From Monoraphidium neglectum (taxonomy: Eukaryota > Chlorophyta > Chlorophyceae > Sphaeropleales > Selenastraceae), in the NCBI RefSeq assembly GCF_000611645.1, contig NW_014011986.1, forward strand, positions 1-12,717: a stretch of 12,717 nt of DNA, written 5' to 3'. The position numbers and the translations under genes were made by a program. The notes under the pieces were generated by a model. The model was given only the letters and a program-made list of their open reading frames with translations, made no database searches and was not told the origin of the DNA. Each line of letters starts with the position of its first letter. Position 1 is the stretch's first letter. Shown here one piece after another: positions 1 to 7,851 of the stretch.

Positions 1-1016
1 CCGCCGCCGCGCGCGCGAACGCGCTGACCGCGCGCCGCGCCCCCGGCGTCGCTACAGGGCGCGCCCCCGGCGGCGGCGCGCCGGCGCCGCTGGGCGGCGC
101 GCGCTCGAGTGCCCAGGACTCGGTCTCGTCGTCCCACCGCGCGCGGGTCATCACTTTCTGCACCTCATCCTGCGGTGGCGGCGCGCGGCGATGACATGGC
201 AAGTGAATTCGTCAAGGCGGCATGGTGAGACCAATCCAAAACACAAACCCAGTTTGGTGATACAAACAAGCGTTGTTGCGCCCACTCTGCTCCATCTGCA
301 CACCGCACCAAGTCGGCTGCCCTTGCCGCGCGCCCGCCGCCCCGCTGGCCTGAAGGCAGCTGCAGGGTCGCAGGCCGGCGCACGTACACACCGACGGCTG
401 CCCAGGCTATCGCCGGATGGGCGCTTGGTGCGGCTGCGACCCTTCGTGCAACACACAGACAGGCCTGCCCGTGCCGTGGCGCTTCAATCATTTCATTAAT
501 AGCCCACCTCGGGCACAAACGCTTCAATGACTGTATCTTTCAGCAGCGCCTGCGGATGAGGGGGGTTTCGACTATTCAGGGTGCAGCAAATCTTCTCGTT
601 TTGAGACAACGCAACGGCAGGCCGGCGGCCGGCGTGCCGATGGAATGAGCCCCTGCATCTCACAATGAACACCTGGCGCAGGCGCTGCTGTAGCTGCGCA
701 GAGCCCTCGGGGCCGCCCCGCCATGGCGCCCCGCCGCGCGTGGGCCGGCCCGCGCAGCCGTCCTCAGCGCCGAGCGCTGCAGCAACTCTGACGGCTGCTG
801 AGAGTTTTGTTGCTGCCGCAGCACCACCTGTGGTGACACCTTTGCTTTCATGACAGCAACCCGCGTTCAAGCACTCACTGGAAGTCGTGTGGTCACTCCC
901 AGGCCCCTGCCCCCCAAAACCCGCACCTGTTGATCCAGCCGCCTCAGCCCCGCCAGCAGCTCCTCTTTTTCTGCCCCCCACTCAGACCACGCCTCTCCAA
1001 TTTCACGGTCCAGGTC
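1..1016 (-). other. FLA8: Kinesin-2 distal stalk and tail, exons 13-15
   Basis: Exon 13 (1016-927, residues 597-626, [20 protein letters not shown]) and exon 14 (549-508, residues 627-640, [14 protein letters not shown]) end the coiled coil. Exon 15 (169-1, residues 641 onward) begins [19 protein letters not shown] and continues through a proline/alanine-rich segment to [10 protein letters not shown] at the window edge. The chain [21 protein letters not shown] aligns with the conserved KIF3B stretch from ENFIP to the FFDEEED block. The RPVATPG...RAVSAFAR region resembles the RPVSA...PLS tail motif. The tail of this family contributes to KAP and cargo binding. Exon 15 has a good CCACCGCAG acceptor and no stop, so the end lies to the left of the window. 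Confidence 0.82.
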
Positions 1017-1437
1017 CTGCCATGGGGAGGTTTTGCAGGGTTTCTTCAATCGGGAAGGGGGTAAGAAAGCCTGGACTGGTTGAAAGGCAGCTCGACGGAT
1101 TCACACAATAATGTCATCGGCGCTTTTCTCCATTCTGGATGCTCAGGTGGCGGCTCTGAGGCCCCTTCAGAGAGGTCGCGTTGCAGAGCGAGCCCTCGCG
1201 GCGAGCGCAGGGAGCACCCTGGCGCGGGCAGTGGTTCGGCCCAGGCGGCCCGGCTGCGACCTTTGGGATTAAGCAGAGGCGAGGGGCCGCCGCGGCCCAC
1301 GGTCAAGCAAGCTCGGCTCAGAGGCTCCCGCACAATTGTGCGCGCGACGCGTCTGTCTTCATTGGCCCGCACCGCGATGCGCTGCAACAGCTTCTGCAGC
1401 CCGCTGAAAAGCCCCCCCTCACACACACACCCACACA

Positions 1438-1469
<32 letters not shown>

Positions 1470-2467
1470 CGTGCACGCGCGCGCGTGCGTGTGTGTCTGC
1501 ATTAGCCCGCACTGCGATGCGCCGCGCTAGCTTTTCGAGCTTCTTCGTCTTCGCCGCCGCCTCCTCGCTGAGCCCGCCGTAGCGCCCCTCTGCAGCCAGC
1601 GCGGCCTCCTCCAATTTGGTGATGTCCGCGCGCCGCCGCGCCTCCTCCTCGCGCCTGTTGGGGGGCGAGGGGGGGGGGGGCGCCGGGCGTGTTGGGCCGG
1701 AGGGTGGCATGAACGATGGGCTCAGTTCGGTCGCCGCAACGGGTGCATGCGGCAGATTGATGCACGCATGCAATGGCGCGGCGCTTTCTTGCACGCAACA
1801 TGCAGTTGGCATGGTGCACCACCCACATCCCCCCCCCACAGACACACACACCTGCGCGCGATCTCGGCCTCGCGCCTCGCGATCTCCTCCTCCTTCTTGC
1901 GGGTCACCTCGAGCAGGCCGCCGCGCGCCTCCCCCTGCGCGCAGCGCGCCCAGGCGCGGGCCGGGCACGCGAATAAATCAAAACATGGATTGCAGGGCAG
2001 AGGTTGAGCTTTTTTGCAAGCCTGGGGAGCTGGGAGCTTGGGTTGCGGGCCTTGACCACTCTGTGTGTGTGTGTGTATGTTGAGTGGAAGATAGGGAGAG
2101 CTTGTGTTGAGTGGAAGATAGGGAGAGCTGTCCACTCCAAATGCATATCCAGACCCGCAGCTTCCTTCTCTGGTTGAGATCACCTTTCTTGGACCTCTCC
2201 TACCTGGAATTGTGGAAATTCGCTGTGGTATGTCGCAAGTCCCCGAACTGTCCTTGCTTCACCCATCCCGCCGTGCGCCACAACCACCCCGCCTGACACA
2301 CAAGCATGCACACAACCACGCCCCCCAACTGAGCCCGACCTTGATGATCTTGCCCTCCATCGCCCTGAGCCGCGCCCTGAGCGCCTCCTTCGCCGCCGCC
2401 AGCTGCTCCCCCTCCTGCGCTTGGGCTGCCATCTTGTCCTGCGGACGTGCGTGTGTGCGTGCGTGCG

Positions 2468-2530
<63 letters not shown>

Positions 2531-5500
2531 GTGTGTTTGTGTGCGCTCGCGTGCGTGCGTGCGCATTTGCTCAGCAGGCAGCAGAGCGCAGGCCGTTAGG
2601 AGGCAGGTGCGACACACCCTTCGGGGCACGCTGGCTGCTTCACATGCAAACCCAAAACAGCAGACACGCAATGCCGCTGCCGCTGCCGCTGCCATGCTCA
2701 ACACCCACCTCCAGCTGCTTCTGCTTGCGCTCGTACTTTGCCGCCTCAGCCTGCGCCCGTCGCCGCTCCTCTTCCAGCTCAGCCGCCCGCGCCGCAGACG
2801 CGGCCGCGGCCTCGCGGCGGATCTGCGGCGCGCGTGCGAGGTTGGGTGTCGCGCCGCCGAGGTGACCTGGGGCTGACCGATGAAAATTTCTCAGGGGTGT
2901 CGTTCCCCCGAACCTCGTCCCTGCTCTGCCGAACCTTTGCTGGTGGCTGATATCGAGCGCCTGGCACTTTGCGCGTGCGTCGGTAACTATCCCTGCAGCT
3001 GCACCTGCATTTTACTGCCGTCCTGCTTATCCCAACAGAACTCCCTTAACACCCCTGACCCACCTGCTCCACCTCCTCCGCCGTCAGCGCCGCCCCCAGC
3101 CCCCGCGGCCCCTCCCCGCCGCCGCCGCGGCCGGCGCCGCCGTTGAAGCTTGACAGCCGCCCCTCCTTCAGCTGGCGCTTCAGGCTCGCCTCCATCTCGG
3201 CCCTCATGGCCGCGAGGGCCTCTGGGTCGAGCGGCTTGGGCACCTGCCGTCGCCAGTTCGGGTCGCATCCTCTCAAACCTTGCTTGAGGGTCGTGGAAAC
3301 CCTTCCGCAGCAACTCCTGAAATGCTTGGCACTCGCAGCTTCAACCATGCCTGTGCGAATCAAGACGATGTGAAGGCCGCCACCGGCGAAGACGCCTAGC
3401 CCCTGGCACCGACTTCCCTCCAGCTCCTCTGCCCACCTCACCTGCACGACCCGCTCCAGCACCTCGCCGCCGTCGGGCCCGCCGACCGCCACGCCTCCGG
3501 CCTCTGCGCCCTGCGGCGGCGGGCCACGCCAGGCGAAGGGAGCGGGCATCGTTGCGTGGGCTTGCAAAACAGCGCGGGGTGGCGTACCCGCCGACAACGA
3601 AGCTGAGCAGGACGATGTCCCCGCGTCGTTATCCTGCCGTGGTTCCGGCCCCCTTACGCCCGGCCACCCTCGCAAGTCCAAGGTTGAGATCTGAATGATC
3701 TCGGGCTGAGAATCCACGCCCCCAACCCAAGCCCGACTTCACGATTGCCGTGTTTGCGGTGGGAGGCGCTCACTCTCAACGTCGAACACGCGACCTGGAT
3801 CCCTGATCTCCCACGGCGGAGATCGTGCAACCTTGGACCCTCCCGGCCTCCGAGGCACTGCACAGAACCCTAAACCCCGCACCTCCAGCTGCGCCTTGAG
3901 CCGCGCGATCTCGTCCTGGAACTCCCGCAGCATGGCGTCCTTGGGGTCCTCGTTGACGCGCGGCTTGTTGGTGATTGCCTTGGCCCGGTGGGCGTACCTG
4001 GGGTTCGGGGTTTGGGATAGCCAGGTTTAGGGTTCGGATATTGGGTTTCGGGTGGCCGGGCGGCGGGCCCGCGTGCGAGCGCAGCCGTTGTACGTATGTG
4101 TGGCCCACACACGCCCTCACTGCGAGGCGGTGTCCCGGCCCACACCCCTCGGCGTCTGACGTCATGCTGACATCCACATCAACGTGTGACATCATGCTGA
4201 CGCCCACCTCAGCGTGTGACGTCACGCTGACGCCCACCTCAGCGTGTGACGTCACGCTGACGCCCATATCAGCGCATGACATCACGCTGACACCCACCTC
4301 AGCGTGCTGAGTGTCTCGTCAAAGTTCCAGTCCGCCGGCCCCACGTTTGCGACCATCACCGTCTTGGTGTTGCCCCCCAGGCTGTCCTGCAGCAGCCGCG
4401 TCAGCTTGGAATCGCGGTAAGGCACGTGACCTGGTGGTGCAGGGAAGAACGAGCATCATGCAAGCGGAGGGGAGGGTGTGAGTGGTGGAGGTGGAGAGGG
4501 TGTGGGGGATTGAGGGGGATGAGGCGGTGGTGGTGGATGGCGGGGTAACGGAGGGTGTGATGAAGCTTTGGTGCTCGGGACAAGATGAGAAATTCCGTCC
4601 ACTGTTCTGGAGTTCTGCAGCTGCCTGGCGTGGCGTTATCAGCACAGCGCTGTGCTCTGCCTTGAAATCCGCCCCCCGCCATTTCAAAAATGCCGCATGA
4701 CTGCGCGATCGACAACGGTTGCTGTCGCATTTACATGGTGCAGCAGCTCACCGCTCTTGCCGTCGACCAGGGCGCTGATGACGTTGCCCAGGGCTGACAG
4801 GGACAGGTTGATCTTTGTCGCCTCCTTCAGCCGGTCGCCTGGAGAATTTATGTGCAGCAGCGGGGGTGCCGTTGGGGGCGGTGGCGGGAGGGCACTTCGC
4901 GAGCTGCTCTGGGGCGGCCTGGTAGGTGCAGCTTAGAGGAAAGAGCACCTGGCACGCCTTGGAGAGGCGCTTGCAGGCATGTACAAGCACGCGCGCGCGC
5001 GCACATACACACACGCACGCACGCACGCAAACAAAAACACATATACACACACTCTGAAATGCTCAGAGAGGGGGGAGAGGGACACATGAAAACAGTGGGA
5101 GAGACACAGCCACGCCGCACGCCGGCCTGCACAGACACCTTGAGCGCTGGCTGTCACCTGTCGCGCCGGTCTTGGACTGCCTCTCGCTGCCGGCCAGATC
5201 CACCAGGTTCAGCTTGCCCACTCGGATGTGCCCGTCCTGTCGGACAGATGCAGGGGTAGGTGCAAAGGCTGCAAAATGATTGAACGACCATGCGAACGTT
5301 GGTGTGTAAGGCGAGCAGGCGCCCCGTCGCAGCAAAGTGCTGCGACGAGTTAACAGGGCGGCCGCTTGAGAGGGCGCGAACGGCTGGCAGCCCGCCGTCG
5401 CCTGCCGCGCCGAGTGGAGGAGGAGACCCCGCCACGCAGGCGGGCGCCAAAATCAGCCGGGGCTCACCGCCGCGGGCCCCTGCTCCACGCACTCCACTGT

Positions 5501-6504
5501 GATCGAGAAGACGCTGTGGGAGCGGCTGCTGTCCTGGTTCATCAGGGTGGCCCCCACGCTGCGGTTCTTCTTGCCGACCTGGAGTGGGAATGTGGAGCAC
5601 CACGAGCTCGTGTCAAGAACTCGTGGCCGCCCAGGATTTCTTGCGGGCAAGGGCTGACGCAATTGGGGCTGTGAGCCTATGCATGCCTGCCGCATCCGAT
5701 TAGACTTTCGCAGCACTCCATCAAGCAACAGCAGTCCAGGGAGGGGTTGTCGCGCCACTTCTTTGCAGCTGCAGCTTGCGTTGCCCGAAGCCGCAGCTCG
5801 GCTGTTCACGTTTAAGGCGGCGCATGGTCCTGCCGCCCCGGCCCGACCCCGCCGCAGGCCGCAGGCAGCGAGCGGCGGCGCCGCCGCCCGAGCCGCCTCA
5901 TTGAGCAGGGTCCGTCCCCGCGCCGCACCTCGAGCACGTTGCGCATCTCTGCCACGCTCTTGACCACAAACGCGTTGAGCCCCTTCACATACACCCCAGA
6001 GTCCTTGTGCTCCCGCAGCTCCAGCTTGTCCTTTGGGCTCTTACTAAGCAGATCCCTGATCTCCTCGTTGTAGATCTCGAGGAAAGACGCGCGCACGAGG
6101 TACTGCTTGTTGGCGCTGCCTTGGATTGCGTTGAAGATGTGCTCAAAGGAGTTAGGGATGATGCCTTGGAGTTCTGTGTCGCCTGCCACACCCTCCATGG
6201 TGTGCGTCTTCCCGGTGCCCGTCTGCCCGTACGCGAATATCGTGCCGTTGTATCCAGCAAGCACGCTGTTCACGATGCCCGCCGCCGCGTCCTCGTAGAC
6301 GTCGCGCTGGCGGCTGCCGCAGTCAAAGGTCGCGTCAAACGTGAACGTCTTTGGCGCGTCGCCCGTGTCGCCGCCGCGGAGCGTGATGCCGGCATGCTGG
6401 CTGTCGACGTCCACGATTTTCTGGCGGCCCTCTGCTGTTTCTTTTGAGTTCAAGGGCCTACAGCGGACCACCACGCGAACGCACTCACTCGAGGCGGGCG
6501 CCAT
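1..6504 (-). CDS. FLA8: Kinesin-2 motor subunit (KIF3B/FLA8-like), 15 exons, 3' end off window
   Basis: Plus-end microtubule motor of heterotrimeric kinesin-2, the anterograde intraflagellar-transport motor (family knowledge). Exons in transcript order: 6504-5929, 5578-5468, 5236-5158, 4838-4752, 4430-4298, 3997-3883, 3510-3442, 3243-3064, 2822-2709, 2438-2340, 1934-1852, 1654-1513, 1016-927, 549-508, 169-1. They join in frame to 696 codons plus one base, with no stop. The start at 6504-6502 gives [19 protein letters not shown], a normal KIF3 N terminus. The sequence shows a P-loop GQTGTGKT (93-100), switch I (206-213), switch II DLAGSE (242-247), a coiled-coil stalk and a conserved tail. The phrase [20 protein letters not shown] after the motor and the tail match KIF3B better than KIF3A, hence FLA8 rather than FLA10. 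Kinesin-2 is near certain; the paralogue call is moderate. Exon 10 has a weak GTCGGG donor, and the exon 7 acceptor is the least certain boundary. Confidence 0.9.
550..926 (-). other. Kinesin intron 13, no further feature seen
   Basis: A 377-bp intron with a GTGCGG donor and CCGCAG acceptor. It is GC-rich with no repeat or RNA gene that I can support. The 338-bp intron 14 (170-507) is likewise plain. Confidence 0.6.
1373..1393 (-). other. Candidate 21-nt micro-exon (KLLQRIA) in kinesin stalk
   Basis: Within intron 12 the minus strand reads CTGCAG, then 21 nt encoding KLLQRIA, then GTGCGGGCC. It has an acceptor, phase-0 ends and the same donor hexamer as exon 12. It is a diverged copy of the end of exon 12 (LARRIA then GTGCGGGC). 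Inclusion would insert exactly seven residues, one heptad, and keep the leucine/isoleucine spacing intact. Without it the stalk matches KIF3B length, so skipping is the default model. It may be an alternative exon or a relic. Confidence 0.35.
1420..1498. repeat. (CA)n(CACG)n(CG)n(GT)n tract with inverted arms
   Basis: Strict purine-pyrimidine alternation runs from 1432 to 1496 (65 bp). ACACACGCACGC (1433-1444) is the inverted complement of GCGTGCGTGTGT (1483-1494), so RNA or single strands could fold into a hairpin. It lies in kinesin intron 12 between the exon 12 donor and the micro-exon candidate. Confidence 0.85.
2078..2129. repeat. Two copies of a 25-bp direct repeat
   Basis: TGTTGAGTGGAAGATAGGGA followed by GAGCT occurs at 2078-2102 and 2105-2129, a 27-bp period with no mismatch. 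It lies in kinesin intron 10 (1935-2339), right after a short (GT)n tract. Confidence 0.85.
2446..2564. repeat. (GT)n microsatellite, kinesin intron 9
   Basis: About 119 bp of GT with GTGC interruptions. In the transcript this is a CA-rich run ending just upstream of the exon 10 acceptor at 2439, taking the place of a normal polypyrimidine tract. Confidence 0.9.
3865..3875 (-). repeat. Telomere-like motif, left arm of inverted repeat
   Basis: The minus strand reads GTTTAGGGTTC, containing the plant/green-algal telomere unit TTTAGGG, a few bases into intron 6 past the exon 6 donor. It is the perfect 11-bp inverted partner of 4025-4035. Confidence 0.7.
4000..4055 (+). repeat. Degenerate telomere-like stretch, right arm of inverted repeat
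   Basis: The plus strand reads GGGGTTCGGGGTTTGGGATAG, then GTTTAGGGTTCGG and TTGGGTTTCGGG. One perfect TTTAGGG lies at 4026-4032, within GTTTAGGGTTC (4025-4035). The others are one or two bases off. It sits in intron 5 just upstream of the exon 6 acceptor at 3998. Confidence 0.6.
4141..4310. repeat. 30-bp minisatellite carrying TGACGTCA and copies of the exon 5 donor
   Basis: About 5.7 units of exactly 30 bp (4141, 4171, 4201, 4231, 4261 and 4291, the last partial). Units at 4201 and 4231 are identical over 30 bp; others differ by a few bases. The palindrome TGACGTCA occurs at 4157-4164, 4217-4224 and 4247-4254; TGACATCA replaces it at 4187 and 4277. The last unit overlaps the real end of exon 5: on the minus strand CTGAG then GTGGGT is the true donor, and units at 4201 and 4231 repeat CTGAG then GTGGGC. 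It fills the donor-proximal half of intron 5. Confidence 0.9.
4988..5052. repeat. (CG)n(CA)n microsatellite, kinesin intron 3
   Basis: A CG run, then CACG and CA repeats ending in ATATACACACAC, in the middle of intron 3 (4839-5157). The transcript carries the GU-rich complement. Confidence 0.85.
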
Positions 6505-6532
6505 CGTGGCGGGTTGAGGGGTTGGGCCCTGC

Positions 6533-6555
6533 TACCGTATCATACCGTATCGGTA
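6533..6555. promoter_or_regulatory. TACCGTATC direct repeat with inverted copy
   Basis: TACCGTATC occurs at 6533-6541 and 6543-6551, one 10-bp helical turn apart. The second copy overlaps an inverted pair, TACCG and CGGTA, around a 3-bp spacer (6543-6555). The element lies 29-51 bp upstream of the kinesin ATG. Tandem and inverted spacing of this kind is typical of binding sites for dimeric factors, but no known factor is recognised. Confidence 0.4.
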
Positions 6556-6660
6556 TATCACGCAGTATTGTAAGCGGTGCTTTGAATGTCTGTGTTGTAA
6601 ATACACATCAAAATGACCAGAACCCAGCGTGATCTGACTTCATCTGTTGTCTGTACAAAA

Positions 6661-6665
6661 TTACA
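6661..6665 (-). terminator. TGTAA poly(A) signal of CFAP100
   Basis: The minus strand reads TGTAA here, 43 bp past the CFAP100 stop. TGTAA is the usual polyadenylation signal of volvocine and related green algae, where cleavage follows 10-20 nt later. The position suits a short 3' UTR. A five-base motif can occur by chance, so the call rests on position. Confidence 0.6.
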
Positions 6666-6707
6666 CGAGCCGCAGCCAAAGCCACGCTCCTTGCGGCAGC
6701 ATGCCGT

Positions 6708-7795
6708 TCACAGGAGCTCCCGCGCCAGGAACGCCGCCAGCTCCTCCTCCTCCTCGTCCCGCGCGCTGCGCTCCTGCACCACGCGCCGCTTCGGCAGCGC
6801 GCTGCGCGGCATCGGCGGCTTGCCCGTCTTCTTGAACACCGGCGCGGCCGCGCGCTCCAGGGCGCGCTGCACGCGCGCTTCATGGTCCTCTGTCTGTGTG
6901 CGCAGCTTCTCCTCCCTGCGGGATGGGCGGTTTAGAGTGGGAAGCAATCGGCGCGGGGCATTGTGGTGTCGCCACCCGCCTTTGCGCTCCTGTCGACCCT
7001 GCGGCGGCTCCGCGCCAGCCAACCAGGGTGTGTGCGCGGCAGGCAGCAGAACTACAGGGGTACAGCTGCCCGCGTGTCCCCCCCCAACAAGTTGCGCTGT
7101 CAGCAGCATGCAGCCGTCCAAAACCGAGCACCCTATACGCTTCGTTGAACCCCGCCCGCGCTCGCGCGGCTTGCGCGGCTGCACACCTGGCCACCTGGCG
7201 CCGCTCTTTCTCCCGCGACCGCTCCACATCAGCAACCCACTCTGCCGGCATGGGCTCCACCTAAAATCGACAACGGGGGCGACACACAGCGGGCCCAGGC
7301 ACGGTTGGGGGTGAGCTCAGGCGATCGCGCCAAAACCAGCACCGCTTTTAAGCTCTCAGAAGTTGCATCGCCCATGCCGAGCGGGATTTTTTCGATAGGA
7401 GGGTGGTCGAAGATCAGCTGCCGTCCCGGATGGGCTCTGAGGGTGCTGCACGCGCCGGGAGCAATCCAACCCCGCCCCACGGTGCCTATGCGGCAGGCAG
7501 CGGAGCACGGGGCTGCGGCCTCGCTCTTGCCGCGCGCGCTCGAACCCGCCCCTCAAGACTCCATCAAGCAAGATCAAACTTCCAGGCTTCATAACAAGCC
7601 CCCAAAACGCCCATCCCGGCTCCTTGAAGCTGCGTGAGGGTCGATGCAAGTCAGCGCGGCCGCCCCCCGCACCTGCGCCAGGCACTCCTGCAGTCGAACC
7701 TCCATCGATGTGAGCATCTGCAGCATCGTCAGGGACGCATCAGGGTCGAACCCGCACCTGCAGGACGGCGGGGTGTGTACGTGGGTGCGTGCGTG

Positions 7796-7851
<56 letters not shown>

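Larger units (their letters stand above)
1353..1549. repeat. Tandem duplication of the exon 12 end, 140-bp period
   Basis: Plus-strand 1353-1405 resembles 1493-1545. Shared blocks include TGTCT, then ATT, GCCCGCAC, GCGATGCG and AGCTT, at a constant 140-bp offset. On the coding strand the copied unit is the last codons of exon 12 plus its donor. The intervening sequence is mostly a CA/CG/GT microsatellite. Confidence 0.65.
1513..3510 (-). other. FLA8: Kinesin-2 stalk: glycine-rich linker and coiled coil, exons 7-12
   Basis: Exons 7-12 encode residues 368-596. Exon 7 (23 aa) and exon 8 (60 aa) form a glycine-rich linker with a helix-prone start ([17 protein letters not shown]) and a [11 protein letters not shown] stretch near 427-433. 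Exons 9-12 read as long charged helices with heptad spacing, such as [40 protein letters not shown] and [14 protein letters not shown]. The segment [10 protein letters not shown] lines up with KIKAMESKLL of KIF3B, and KTKKLEKL with KTKKLKKL, which fixes the register. Known stalk function is to heterodimerise with the KIF3A/FLA10-type partner. Exon 7 begins at a CCGCCGCAG acceptor; its frame is open further upstream, so a longer exon is possible. Confidence 0.8.
3883..6504 (-). other. FLA8: Kinesin motor domain and neck, exons 1-6
   Basis: Exons 1-6 encode residues 1-367. Exon 1 (1-192) carries the first beta strands and the P-loop GQTGTGKT at 93-100, which binds ATP. Exon 2 (193-229) carries switch I, NQDSSRSH, at 206-213. 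Exon 3 (230-255) carries LVDLAGSE, with the switch II aspartate at 242 and glycine at 245. Exon 4 (257-284) is the alpha-4 relay region [13 protein letters not shown]. Exon 5 (286-328) holds [17 protein letters not shown], the microtubule-binding alpha-5 region. Exon 6 (330-367) is the neck linker and neck, which set direction and dimerisation. All ATPase residues expected of an active kinesin are present, so this is a working motor, not a pseudogene. Junctions are phase 0, 0, 1, 1 and 2. Confidence 0.93.
6505..6707 (-). promoter_or_regulatory. Intergenic region: CFAP100 3' end and putative kinesin promoter/5' UTR
   Basis: Only 203 bp separate the CFAP100 stop from the kinesin ATG, both genes reading leftward. 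The right part holds the TGTAA signal; the left part must hold the kinesin transcription start and 5' UTR unless the promoter extends into CFAP100. It is more AT-rich than the flanking exons. A GATATA stretch (plus 6553-6558) lies about 50 bp upstream of the ATG and could serve as a TATA-like element, though this is weak. No other gene is visible here. The ATG context on the minus strand, CGCCACGATGGC, is favourable for initiation. Confidence 0.55.

Noticed and set aside
2184..2203. 20-nt segment with CAG before and GTGATC after, a possible kinesin micro-exon
   Set aside because: Its length is not a multiple of three, and inclusion breaks the frame into exon 11; the direct 2340-1934 join aligns well to KIF3B.
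2446..2564. Val-Cys or His-Thr repeat proteins from the GT tracts
   Set aside because: Microsatellite translation artefacts, all in introns.
4141..4310. CRISPR-like array
   Set aside because: The 30-bp units abut with no spacers, and the region is a eukaryotic intron.
6613..7314. 233-codon plus-strand frame
   Set aside because: It is the complement of the last two CFAP100 exons and introns. High GC keeps antisense frames open.
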